A stretch of DNA of 64,000 bases from the NCBI GenBank assembly GCA_035533755.1, contig DATLTC010000056.1:1-64000 (forward strand), read 5' to 3'. This stretch comes from Gemmatimonadaceae bacterium (GTDB lineage Bacteria > Gemmatimonadota > Gemmatimonadetes > Gemmatimonadales > Gemmatimonadaceae). Each line of letters opens with the position of its first letter. The first letter of the stretch is position 1. Below the pieces are notes generated by a model. That model was not told the origin of the DNA. It saw nothing but the letters and a program-made list of their open reading frames with translations, and did not search any database. Positions 36,118-44,591 of this stretch are shown here, piece after piece. Both the position numbers and the translations under genes were made by a program.

Positions 36118-36149
36118 GGCGCGGCCGCCTGCGGGCGGAGGAGGCATCC

Positions 36150-37073
36150 ATGTTTCGCACCATCGTAGTGCCACTCGATGGCTCACCCCTGGCCGAGCAC
36201 GCCCTGGCCACAGCCACGATGCTGGCGGAGCGCGCCAAGGCGGAGGTGCACCTCGTGCGCGCGTACCAACTGTTCCTGCACGACCTCGGCGATGAGTGGC
36301 CGCTGGACCAGGCGATGCGCGACGAGACCCAGGAATATCTGGACCGCGCGGCGCAGGGCATTCAGCGCGAGACGGGGATCCGGCCCACCACCGCGCTGCT
36401 CGCGGGCCAGCCGGCGCAGTCGATCTGCGAGTACGTGCGCGGCGTCAAGGATCCGTTGCTCGTCATGTCCACCCACGGCCGCACGGGATTCAGCCGCGCG
36501 TGGATGGGCAGCGTGGCCGACGGCGTCGTGCGCACGGCCACCAATCCGGTGCTGTTGCTGCGGCCCGACGAGGCGCCGGACGGCCTGCTCGAGCCGATCG
36601 GGGTGTTCGAGCGCATGCTCGTGCCGGTGGATGGATCGAGCTATTCGGAGCAGATCGTGGCGCCGGCCATGGAGCTGGCCGAGCTCACCGCGGCCCGCGT
36701 CCTATTGCTCGAGGTGGTGAAGCCCGTGTACGTCCCGGCCTACGCGTCCATGATGGAGTATCCGGCCAGCTACGCGCCCGCCGAGGACTACGCCACCGAG
36801 ACCACGCACGTGCTGGTGCAGCGCGCCGCCGAGTACATCTCCAATCTGGCCATCCGCCTGCGCCGCCAGTACGCGGTGCTCGACATCCAGACCGAGGTGC
36901 GCACCGACAACTCGCCGGCAACGACCATCCTCGACACGGCTCGCGCGCAGGGCGCCGACCTCGTGGCGCTGGCCACGCACGGCCGGGGGATGTCACGGTT
37001 GATGGTGGGCAGCGTGGCCGACAAGGTGCTCCGCGGCGGACCGCGGGCCCTGCTCGTGGTCCGGCCTCAGTAG
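36150..37073 (+). CDS. tandem universal stress protein (UspA x2)
   Basis: This encodes 307 residues with two Usp domains (about 1-150 and 155-307). Each ends in the ATP-binding pattern: THGRTGFSRAWMGSVADGVV and THGRGMSRLMVGSVADKVL. It probably binds ATP. An RBS (GGAGGAGG) precedes the ATG. The stop overlaps the stop of the minus-strand FeoB-associated gene by seven bases. Confidence 0.93.
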   Translation: MFRTIVVPLDGSPLAEHALATATMLAERAKAEVHLVRAYQLFLHDLGDEWPLDQAMRDETQEYLDRAAQGIQRETGIRPTTALLAGQPAQSICEYVRGVKDPLLVMSTHGRTGFSRAWMGSVADGVVRTATNPVLLLRPDEAPDGLLEPIGVFERMLVPVDGSSYSEQIVAPAMELAELTAARVLLLEVVKPVYVPAYASMMEYPASYAPAEDYATETTHVLVQRAAEYISNLAIRLRRQYAVLDIQTEVRTDNSPATTILDTARAQGADLVALATHGRGMSRLMVGSVADKVLRGGPRALLVVRPQ

Positions 37074-37225
37074 TCGGAGTCGCCGCAGCCGCAGTCCGGA
37101 CCGCATGGCCCGGACTGCGGCTTTCTCGCGTTCGCGATCCGGCGCCACATCCGCCGCGCGAGGTACAACGCCGCGCCGGCAAGGATCGTCGCCACGATCG
37201 CCGTCTGCACCCAGGCCTGGCTCAC
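37067..37225 (-). CDS. FeoB-associated Cys-rich membrane protein
   Basis: This encodes 52 residues. The GTG start overlaps the feoB stop (GTGA). One helix (VQTAIVATILAGAALYLARR) is followed by a Cys-rich tail, CGPDCGCGDSDY. This is the FeoB-associated Cys-rich membrane protein type, which functionally may replace FeoC in the ferrous iron importer. It is the last gene of the feo operon. Confidence 0.85.
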   Translation of the reverse strand: MSQAWVQTAIVATILAGAALYLARRMWRRIANARKPQSGPCGPDCGCGDSDY

Positions 37226-39216
37226 GCCGCGCCCCGCAATCCGAGGGCGAGACCGCCGTGGTAGATCACGAACGCCGCGCCGTACGCCAGCACGAGCATA
37301 TAGGCAAACTGCAGCGCGGCCCACCGCGCGCCGCGCCATCCGCCGCCCGTCTCCTTCACCGTCATCGTCACGGTGCTCGTACACATCAGCGCGAACACGT
37401 AGAACGCCATCAGGCCCAGGGCGATCAGCGGCGAGTAGGCCAACCGGCCGCTGGCCGGATCGCGCTCCTCGCGCAGCCGCTGCGCCAGCGCGTGCGTGTC
37501 GTCGCCTTCCCGCGACACGCCGTAGATGGTGCCCATGGTCGACACGAACACCTCGCGCGCCGCGAACGACGCCATCATCGAGACGCCGATCTTCCAGTCG
37601 TAGCCCAGCGGGTGCACGGCCGGTTCGATGGCGTGGCCCAGTCGGCCGAGCGCCGACTGCGACAGTTGCTGCTCCTGGGTGATCACCTGTCCGGGCTGCG
37701 CGTTGGCGCGCGGATAGCTGGCCAGCGCCCAGAGCAGCAGCGAGATGGCGAAGATTACGGTGCCGGCGCGGCGCAGGAACAGCCGCACCCGCTGCCACAC
37801 CGAGTTGCCGAGCACCCGCCAACTGGGCAGCGAGTAGGACGGCAGTTCGATGATCAGGGCCCGGGTCTCGGAGCGCAGCAGCGTGCGGCGGAACACCGCC
37901 GCCGCGACGAGCGCGGCCGCGGTGCCGAGCAGGTACATGCCGAGCATCGTGAGGCCCTGCAGGCTGAACAGGCCGCCCACCGTGATCGCGGGCACGAACG
38001 CCGCCACCAGCAGCGTGTACACCGGCAGCCGCGCCGAGCAGCTCATGAGCGGCACGACCATGATCGTCGCCATCCGCTCCTTGGGGTGCTGGATGGTGCG
38101 CGTGGCCATGATCGCCGGCACCGCGCACGCATAGCCCGAGATGAGTGGGATGAAGCTCTTGCCGTGCAGCCCGAGCGGGCGCATGTAGCGGTCCATGACG
38201 AACGCCGCCCGCGCCATGTAGCCCGAGTCTTCCAGGATGCCGATGAACAGGAAGAGGATGGCGATCTGCGGGAGGAACACCAGCACGCTGCCCACGCCGG
38301 CCAGCGCGCCGTCCAGGAGGAGGCCGCGCAACTGCCCGGGCGGCACCGCCAGCCGCACGCCTTCGCCGGCCAGACCGACCAGCGCCTGGATCCCATCGGC
38401 CAGCGGACGCGCCCAGCTGAACATCGCCTGGAACACCACGAGCATCAGGGCGAGAAAGATCACGGGCCCCCACACGCGGTGCAGCGCCACCGCATCCACG
38501 CGATCGCTCACCGACCGCGTGGCGCGGGCGCGGCGCACCACCGTGCGATCCACGACCCGCGAGATCCAGCGGTAGCGGCGATCGGCCTCGCCGACGGCAG
38601 CGGCGTCGGTCTCCGCCGCGCCGTGCTCGGCCACCAACTGCAGCGCCGGGCGGGGCAGTTCCGCCGCGCGCGTGATGGCGTGGCGCAGCCGGTCCACGCC
38701 CTCGCCGCGCGTGGCCACCACGGGCACCACCACCGCGCCCAGGTCGTGGATGAGCTCCACGACGTCGATCTCCATGCCGGCGCGCTCGAGACGGTCCACG
38801 CGATTGAGCGCGATGACCGTGGGGCGCCCCAACTCCAGGATCTCGGTGGCCAGGTACAGATTGCGCTCCAGATTCTCGGCGTCCACCACGACGACGATCA
38901 CGTCCATCGGGGCCACGCCCTGGGCGCGGCCGAGGATGACGTCCAACGCGATCGCCTCGTCGGGCGATTCGGGCGCGAGACTGTACGTGCCGGGCAGGTC
39001 CACCACCGTCACGCGGGCGCCCCCGTGCACGTACTCCCCCTCGGCACGTTCCACCGTGACGCCGGGAAAGTTGGCCACGCGCTGGCGGCGGCCGGTGAGC
39101 GCGTTGAACAGCGTGCTCTTGCCGCAGTTGGGGTTGCCGACGAGGGCGATGCGGAGGGGCGCGGCGTCGCGCTCGTCGCTGGACATCACGCGGGCGAGGG
39201 CGCCGCCGTGGCTCAT
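37222..39216 (-). CDS. feoB: ferrous iron transporter FeoB
   Basis: This encodes 664 residues. The N-terminal G domain shows GNPNCGKST (G1), DLPG (G3) and NRVD (G4). The C-terminal transmembrane domain has the Gate motif region with CAVPAIMATRTI and a helical core with CSARLPVY. FeoB imports Fe(II) using GTP-linked gating. It is slightly shorter than E. coli FeoB. The start overlaps the feoA stop by four bases. Confidence 0.95.
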   Translation of the reverse strand: MSHGGALARVMSSDERDAAPLRIALVGNPNCGKSTLFNALTGRRQRVANFPGVTVERAEGEYVHGGARVTVVDLPGTYSLAPESPDEAIALDVILGRAQGVAPMDVIVVVVDAENLERNLYLATEILELGRPTVIALNRVDRLERAGMEIDVVELIHDLGAVVVPVVATRGEGVDRLRHAITRAAELPRPALQLVAEHGAAETDAAAVGEADRRYRWISRVVDRTVVRRARATRSVSDRVDAVALHRVWGPVIFLALMLVVFQAMFSWARPLADGIQALVGLAGEGVRLAVPPGQLRGLLLDGALAGVGSVLVFLPQIAILFLFIGILEDSGYMARAAFVMDRYMRPLGLHGKSFIPLISGYACAVPAIMATRTIQHPKERMATIMVVPLMSCSARLPVYTLLVAAFVPAITVGGLFSLQGLTMLGMYLLGTAAALVAAAVFRRTLLRSETRALIIELPSYSLPSWRVLGNSVWQRVRLFLRRAGTVIFAISLLLWALASYPRANAQPGQVITQEQQLSQSALGRLGHAIEPAVHPLGYDWKIGVSMMASFAAREVFVSTMGTIYGVSREGDDTHALAQRLREERDPASGRLAYSPLIALGLMAFYVFALMCTSTVTMTVKETGGGWRGARWAALQFAYMLVLAYGAAFVIYHGGLALGLRGAA

Positions 39217-39506
39217 GCCGCCGCGCGACGGACGAGGATCGTCTTCGCCACGGCGACGTCCAAGGCCAGGCGCGACCCGCGCACATCGAGCAGGATGCCG
39301 CTGCGCGTGTCTATGATGCCCACGCGGGCGCCCTCGAACACGCCCAGTGTGCGGAGACGCCGGGCTTCGGGGGCGGGGCAGGAGAGGCCGATCACGAGGG
39401 CGCAGAACCCGATCGGACACGCGGCCAGCGGACAGGTCTCCGGACACGCCAGGCGCGGCGTCGAGACGGTCCGTCGGGGAGTGGCCCTCTTCCAGAATTT
39501 GAGCAC
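39213..39506 (-). CDS. feoA: FeoA with Cys-rich N-terminal extension
   Basis: This encodes 97 residues with a GTG start. The C-terminal SH3-like FeoA domain (about 45-92, LGVFEGARVGIID, SRLALDVAVAKTILV) is preceded by an unusual N-terminal segment with Cys 21, 25, 30, 35 and 43 (CPETCPLAACPIGFC). Five Cys in 23 residues could bind a metal or Fe-S cluster; ordinary FeoA lacks this. It is the first gene of the feo operon. The Cys function is inference. Confidence 0.85.
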   Translation of the reverse strand: MLKFWKRATPRRTVSTPRLACPETCPLAACPIGFCALVIGLSCPAPEARRLRTLGVFEGARVGIIDTRSGILLDVRGSRLALDVAVAKTILVRRAAA

Positions 39507-39615
39507 GAGGTGTCGCGGGCGGTCGGCAGCAGTCGATGTCCAAACACATGGCGAACGCGGGGCGTCCGCCGCTGATCGAACCCTAACCAGTCACGGGGAC
39601 GGAGCAATCGGCACT

Positions 39616-39647
39616 TTTGCGGCAAACTTGCCGGGGAATCCCCGACA
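39616..39647. promoter_or_regulatory. two adjacent dyads upstream of the feo operon
   Basis: TTTGC-G-GCAAA at 39616-39626 is perfect. TGcCGGGGA-A-TCCCCGaCA at 39629-39647 is a 19-base dyad with one mismatched pair. They lie about 110-140 bases upstream of the feoA start (39506). An iron-responsive operator is possible but neither matches a Fur or DtxR box I know. Confidence 0.4.
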
Positions 39648-39679
39648 CCCCAAAGATACCCGCTTACCGGCGCCCGGCG

Positions 39680-39715
39680 GGGGCCGCCCAAGGGTCCGGG
39701 TGGGCGCCAGGCCCC
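39680..39715 (-). terminator. hairpin right after the sigma factor stop
   Basis: GGGGCC-GCCCA at 39680-39690 pairs with TGGGC and GGCCCC at 39701-39715 with an internal bulge. It begins at the base after the sigma-factor stop codon on the minus strand. There is no T-run. Confidence 0.4.
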
Positions 39716-40603
39716 TCAGCCGACGTACGTAGCCAGGGTGCGGCTGGAGCGGCCCTCGTGCAGGTGTTTCAGGGCCCGATCCCGGAGCTGCCTGATGCGC
39801 TCGCGGGTGACGCCGAACAGCACGCCGATCTCCTCCAGGGTGCGCTCGTGCCCGTCGTCGAATCCGAAGTACAGCCTGAGCACGCGGGCGTGGCGCGGCG
39901 AGAGGGTCTGGAGCGCCGCTTCGAGGTCGTTGCGGAGCAACCGGCGCATCGTCTCCTGCTCCACGTCGGGGGCCTCCTCCTGGAGGAACTGCTCCATCAC
40001 GGAGCGGTCGCCGTTGGAGGTCATCGGCGCATCCAGGCGGAGTTCGTTGGTGTTCACGCCGACGAGCGATCGGACCACCTGCGTGGACAGGCCCGTGACC
40101 TGCGCCAACTCCTCCTCGGTGGGTTCACGGTCGAGTTCCTGGCGCAGCGCGGCCGTGGACTTGACCACCCGGGACAGATCGCCCGTCCGGTTGAGCGGCA
40201 GCCGCACCGTGCGACTCTGGCGGGCGAGCGCGGCGAGGATCGCTTGCCGGATCCACCACACGGCGTACGAGATGAACTTCACGCCCCGGTTGGGGTCGAA
40301 GCGCTGCGCGGCGGTGAGGAGGCCCACGTTCCCCTCTTCGATGAGATCGAGCAGCGACAGGCCGCGGTTGCGGTATTTCTTGGCGACCGATATCACGAAA
40401 CGCAGATTGCGCTGCACCAGTTCGTTGAGCGCGGCGGCGTCGCCCGCCTGCACGCGTCGCGCGAGCGACATCTCGTCGGCGAGCGTGAGCAGCGGGAACC
40501 GGTTCACCTCGAGCAGATACTGGTCGAGGATGTCGAGATGGATGGGCCGTTGCTCGATGGACTCAAACGCGGGATGCGCGGCTCGATGGCTGACTTGCTT
40601 CAT
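39716..40603 (-). CDS. sigma-70-family RNA polymerase sigma factor (group 2/3)
   Basis: This encodes 295 residues. Region 1.2 (LDQYLLEVNRFPLLTLADEM), region 2 (RNLRFVISVAKKYRNRGLSLLDL, KFISYAVWWIRQAI), region 3 and region 4 (LEEIGVLFGVTRERIRQLRD) are all present. It lacks the long N-terminal region 1.1 of RpoD, so it is an alternative sigma factor of the RpoD/RpoS type. It lies alone between the cco and feo clusters. Its target genes cannot be predicted here. Confidence 0.92.
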   Translation of the reverse strand: MKQVSHRAAHPAFESIEQRPIHLDILDQYLLEVNRFPLLTLADEMSLARRVQAGDAAALNELVQRNLRFVISVAKKYRNRGLSLLDLIEEGNVGLLTAAQRFDPNRGVKFISYAVWWIRQAILAALARQSRTVRLPLNRTGDLSRVVKSTAALRQELDREPTEEELAQVTGLSTQVVRSLVGVNTNELRLDAPMTSNGDRSVMEQFLQEEAPDVEQETMRRLLRNDLEAALQTLSPRHARVLRLYFGFDDGHERTLEEIGVLFGVTRERIRQLRDRALKHLHEGRSSRTLATYVG

Positions 40604-40714
40604 GACTTCGCCTCGGGGGCAGACGGTGGTATCAGTGCAATGTTCATTCCCACCCCGGCCTGCCGCATCGGAGGTTGCCTGATGTTTCGTGGGGAGTCTG
40701 CCCCGCGTGGGTCA

Positions 40715-40748
40715 GGGCGGACGCGGACCGCTCGTCGGCGTCCCGCCC
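40715..40748 (-). terminator. hairpin after the cco operon
   Basis: GGGCGGACGC at 40715-40724 pairs with GCGTCCCGCCC at 40738-40748 (10 bp, one bulged C). It follows the ccoS stop by one base on the minus strand and is followed by the sigma-factor promoter region. A Rho-independent U-run is lacking. Confidence 0.45.
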
Positions 40749-40749
40749 A

Positions 40750-40917
40750 CTAGCGCGCGTCGGATGGCGGCTTGTGCTCCTCGTCGTCGTGGAGCATGCG
40801 CACGGCGGGCGTATCGAGATCGTCGAATTGCCCGCGGTTGGCGGCCCACACAAACGCGCCGACGGCGGCCCCGACCACGAGCAGCGCCAATGGGACCACG
40901 ATATAGATGACACTCAT
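40750..40917 (-). CDS. ccoS: CcoS, cbb3 oxidase assembly protein
   Basis: This encodes 55 residues. One helix (VIYIVVPLALLVVGAAVGAF) is followed by WAANRGQFDDLDTPAVRML, the conserved CcoS motif. It is needed for cofactor insertion into cbb3 oxidase. The start overlaps the ccoI stop by four bases; it ends the cco operon. Confidence 0.93.
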   Translation of the reverse strand: MSVIYIVVPLALLVVGAAVGAFVWAANRGQFDDLDTPAVRMLHDDEEHKPPSDAR

Positions 40918-43382
40918 GACACCCGGCCCTCGAACGTTCGGGATCGCCACGAGCTGACCACCACCGTGAGCGAGCTGGCCGGCATGAGCAGCGCGGCGAT
41001 CAGCGGGTTGAGCAGGCCGGCCATGGCGAGGCCGGCGCCCACCACGTTGTAGACGAGCGAGAACGCCAGATTGCGCCGGATCACCCGCATCGTGCGCTCG
41101 GCGCCGCGCACCAGCTGGACCAGCGGCGCCAGCCCGGGCTGCGTGAGGTAGATGTCCGCGGTGGCCAGGCACGCCTCGGCGCCTCCGTGAACGCCGATGC
41201 CCACCGTCGCCGCGGCGATGGCCGCCGCGTCGTTCACGCCGTCGCCCACCATCACCACCGGTCGCTCGCCCCGGGCCGACTCCACGGCCCGCAGCTTGTC
41301 TTCGGGCGACGCGCCGCCCACGCAGTCGGAGGCAGACAGGTGGAGCACACGGCCCACCGCCTGCACCACCGGCGGGGCGTCGCCGGAGAGCACGCGCACC
41401 GTCCACCCGCGGTCGCGCAGCGCGGCCACCGAGGCGGCCGCGTCGGCGCGAATCGGATCACCCAGCCCGGCGGCGGCCACGACGCGGCCGTCCACGGCCA
41501 CCAACACCGGGGTGAGCGTGGCGTCGATCGTGCCTTCGAGCCCGGGGCCAGCGAGCGTGTCGCGGGCGCGCTGGCGCACGAACGGCGGCGAACCCACGAG
41601 CACGAGGCGGCCATCCACGGTGCCCGAGAGGCCGCCGCCGATCACGTGCGCGGCATCGCGCGCCGCGGGCGCGGCGAGCTCCGGCCACGCGGCGCGGAAT
41701 CCGGCGGCCAGCGGGTGCGAGGAATCGGCTTCGAGCGCCAGCACGAGCGGCTTGACCCAGTCCGGGCCCTGCCACTGCACGAGCGCGGTGCGCGCCTCGG
41801 TGATCGTGCCGGTCTTGTCGAGCAGCAGTTGCCCGGGGCGCGCCAGCGCCTCCAGCGCGTCGCCGCCCTTGATGAAGATGCCGGCCCGCGCGGCGCGCCC
41901 GATGGCCATCGACACGGCGAGCGGCGTGGAGAGCGCCAGCGCGCAGGGACAGGTGACGATGAGCAGCGAGATGGCGTTGTCCACCGCCCGCCCCGGGTCG
42001 AGAACTTCCCATATCACAAATGTGATGCCGGCGAGCACGAGCACCGCGGCCACGAAGTAGCCGGCCACGCGGTTGGCCGCCTCCACCACGGGGGCCCGCC
42101 GGCGTCCGCTCTCCTCCACCTGTTTGAGGATCCGGGCCACGCGGCTCGATTCGCCCGCCTGTTGCACGCGCACGCGCACGGGGGACGAGAGGTTCACGGT
42201 GCCGGCGAACACCGGCGCGCCGGCGCTCACCGACACGGGACGCGACTCGCCGGTGAGCAGCGCCATGTCGAACTGCGAGCGACCGTCGGCCACGACGCCG
42301 TCGGCGGCCAGCGTCTCGCCGGGGCGCACGTCGAGGAGCATGTCGGGGAGCAACGCGTCGGCCGGCATCTCGTGGACGCCGGCCTCGTCCACCACGCGCG
42401 CCGTGGACGGCGTGAGCGAGTAGAGCAGCTCGGCGCCGTCGGCCGCGGCGCGCTGGCCGCGCTGCTGCAGGTAGCGGCCCACGAGCAGCAGGAAGATGAG
42501 CAGCGCGAGACCGTCGAAGTAGATCGGCCCCGCGTCGCGGATGGTGTTGGCCGCGCCCTGGACGTAGCCCACCGCCAGCCCGAGCGCGATCGGGACGTCC
42601 ATGTGCAGGGTGCGCGTGCGGAATGCGGACCAGGCGCCGGCAAAGAACACGCGGCCCGGCCAGAACATGGCCGGCGTGACGAGCACGAAGCTCACCCACC
42701 GGAAGAACTGCTGCCACTCGTGCTCCATCCCGCCCAGCCATCCGGCGTAGAGCGCGAACGCGGCGAGCATGATGTTGCCGGCGATCGCGCCGGCCACGCC
42801 GATGCGCACCAGCATCGCGCGGTCCTCGCGGCGGCGCACGGCCTCGCGCTGCACGCCGCGGAACGGATGCGGCGGGTAGCCCAGCGAGTCGAGCATCCGC
42901 GCCACGCGCGAGAGCGGCACCCGCGTGGGGTCCCAGATCACGCGGGCCAGCGACCGCCGGAATTCCAGCTCGGCGCCGGCCACGCCGGGCAGCAGGAGCG
43001 GCACGCGCTCCACCAGCCACACGCACGACGCGCAGTGCACGCCTTCGAGGTACAGATCCACCTGGGCCAGCCCGCCGGTGAGCGGGCGCACGTACAACTG
43101 GTGGAACGACGCGTGGTCGAACTCCTCGTACGTGCGCCCCGTGGGCGTGACGGGTTGCTCGCGCAGTTCGCCCAGCCGGTAGTACTGGTCCAGCCCGTGG
43201 TCGTGCAGTATCTCGTACGCGGCGCGGCAACCCGTGCAGCAGAACTGGCGCTGGGCGTCCGGCTCGACGAGGCCGGACGGTACATCGAGCCCGCAGTGCG
43301 TGCAGCGCACGTCGACGCGCGCCGCGGCGGCAGCTCCTGTGGCGGCGTTGGGCGCGAGCGCCGTGGGGTCAGCGGCCGGCAT
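40914..43382 (-). CDS. ccoI: CcoI-type copper-translocating P-type ATPase
   Basis: This encodes 822 residues. The N-terminus has a Cys cluster (CTHCGLDVP, CCTGCRAAY) and a heavy-metal domain with GVHCASCVWL. Membrane helices carry CPC in TCPCALALS, followed by DKTGTIT (phosphorylated Asp) and GDGVNDAAA. It supplies copper for cbb3 oxidase assembly. The start at 43382 overlaps the upstream gene by 14 bases; a longer frame upstream is possible but less likely. Confidence 0.95.
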   Translation of the reverse strand: MPAADPTALAPNAATGAAAAARVDVRCTHCGLDVPSGLVEPDAQRQFCCTGCRAAYEILHDHGLDQYYRLGELREQPVTPTGRTYEEFDHASFHQLYVRPLTGGLAQVDLYLEGVHCASCVWLVERVPLLLPGVAGAELEFRRSLARVIWDPTRVPLSRVARMLDSLGYPPHPFRGVQREAVRRREDRAMLVRIGVAGAIAGNIMLAAFALYAGWLGGMEHEWQQFFRWVSFVLVTPAMFWPGRVFFAGAWSAFRTRTLHMDVPIALGLAVGYVQGAANTIRDAGPIYFDGLALLIFLLLVGRYLQQRGQRAAADGAELLYSLTPSTARVVDEAGVHEMPADALLPDMLLDVRPGETLAADGVVADGRSQFDMALLTGESRPVSVSAGAPVFAGTVNLSSPVRVRVQQAGESSRVARILKQVEESGRRRAPVVEAANRVAGYFVAAVLVLAGITFVIWEVLDPGRAVDNAISLLIVTCPCALALSTPLAVSMAIGRAARAGIFIKGGDALEALARPGQLLLDKTGTITEARTALVQWQGPDWVKPLVLALEADSSHPLAAGFRAAWPELAAPAARDAAHVIGGGLSGTVDGRLVLVGSPPFVRQRARDTLAGPGLEGTIDATLTPVLVAVDGRVVAAAGLGDPIRADAAASVAALRDRGWTVRVLSGDAPPVVQAVGRVLHLSASDCVGGASPEDKLRAVESARGERPVVMVGDGVNDAAAIAAATVGIGVHGGAEACLATADIYLTQPGLAPLVQLVRGAERTMRVIRRNLAFSLVYNVVGAGLAMAGLLNPLIAALLMPASSLTVVVSSWRSRTFEGRVS

Positions 43383-44106
43383 GGGCGGGGTCCATCGCCA
43401 TCGGCATGCCGCTCGCCCCGCCAACGCGCATGTGCATGGCGGGTGGGTGAACGCGTCCGGCAATGGAGAGCAGCCCGAGCACGAGCACGAGCGCGGCGCT
43501 GGCCAACGGCAGGCGGCGCGCCACCGGGCCGAGCAGCCTCTGCGCGCCCAGCCCGAGGCTGAGGAGCACGGGTACCGTGCCGAGCCAGAATGCGAACATC
43601 ACGCCGGCGCCGGCGAGCGGGCTGCCGGTGCCGCCCGCCGTGACGACGAACGTGTAGAGCCATCCGCACGGCAGGAGCGTGGTGAGCAGCCCGGTGACGG
43701 CGGCGCGGGCCACCGGCGGGCGTTCGCGCATGGCGATGAGCGCCGCGCCGAGGCGCTGCTTGGCCCAGGCGGGCGCGAGCGTGCCGGGCACGCGCACGCC
43801 GAACGACGCGGCGATGATGCCCAGCGCCCACGCGACCATGAGCGTCCCGGCGAGCACGGCGGCGCCGCGGCCGAATCCGGCGAACCGGCCCAGATCATCC
43901 ACCCGCGCGCCGATGGCGCCGGCCACGACGCCGAGCGAGACGTACGAGACCAGCCGTCCGCCGTTGTACGCGACGTGCGCGGGCAGGTTGTGGCGGCCAC
44001 GCGGGGTAGAAGCTCCGGCGTAGACGCACACGAAGCCGCCGCACATGGCCGCGCAGTGGATGCTTCCCACCAGGCTGGCGGCCAGCACGCCCAGGAGGAG
44101 GGTCAC
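43369..44106 (-). CDS. SafE/UreH-type membrane protein of the cco cluster
   Basis: This encodes 245 residues with about six helices. LVGSIHCAAMCGGFV and LLTTLLPCGWLYTFV are the two CxxC-like helices of the DsbD/SafE (UreH, TauE-like) family that often sits beside ccoI. It may handle copper or thiols during oxidase assembly. The GTG start overlaps the fixH stop. The C-terminus is Met/His-rich (HMRVGGASGMPMAMDPAH), which could bind copper. Confidence 0.85.
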   Translation of the reverse strand: MTLLLGVLAASLVGSIHCAAMCGGFVCVYAGASTPRGRHNLPAHVAYNGGRLVSYVSLGVVAGAIGARVDDLGRFAGFGRGAAVLAGTLMVAWALGIIAASFGVRVPGTLAPAWAKQRLGAALIAMRERPPVARAAVTGLLTTLLPCGWLYTFVVTAGGTGSPLAGAGVMFAFWLGTVPVLLSLGLGAQRLLGPVARRLPLASAALVLVLGLLSIAGRVHPPAMHMRVGGASGMPMAMDPAHAGR

Positions 44107-44591
44107 GTGCCGGCGCGCGCCGGCACGGCCTCGACGCGCGAGATGGCGGTGAACCGCTGGCGGCCGCGCTGCACGTCGAACTGCAGCTCCCACACGCCTC
44201 CGCGCGTCACGGGCAGGGTGACGGCGTAGCCGGTGGAGTCGCGGGCCAGCGTGGTGTCGATGACGTCGTTGGCGCGGGCGTTGAAGAACGCCGCCACCTT
44301 CACCGTGGCGTCGGGGATCGCGGTGCCCGACGAATCGGTGAGCGTCACCTGCAGCACGGCTCCGTCGTGTTCGGTGAACGCGGCCAGCGTGGGCGACAGC
44401 CGCCAGCCGAGCGCGACGTTCTCCCGGGCCTGGGCCATGGTGCTGTCCCAGGCCATCGCCTTCTGATAGTAGTCGGGCTCGATGGCGAACGAGGGATCGT
44501 CGTTCGCCACGCGATAGACCCAGATGTTGAGGGCCACGGTCGCCGCCAGCACGACGGCGACTCCGATGGGCCAACTGCTGCCGCGCTTCAT
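44103..44591 (-). CDS. fixH: FixH family protein (CcoH)
   Basis: This encodes 162 residues. One N-terminal helix (about 8-27) is followed by a periplasmic Ig-like domain with PSFAIEPDYYQKAMAWD, a recognisable FixH segment. FixH proteins aid cbb3 maturation. It sits between ccoG and the SafE gene with four-base overlaps on both sides. Confidence 0.9.
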   Translation of the reverse strand: MKRGSSWPIGVAVVLAATVALNIWVYRVANDDPSFAIEPDYYQKAMAWDSTMAQARENVALGWRLSPTLAAFTEHDGAVLQVTLTDSSGTAIPDATVKVAAFFNARANDVIDTTLARDSTGYAVTLPVTRGGVWELQFDVQRGRQRFTAISRVEAVPARAGT

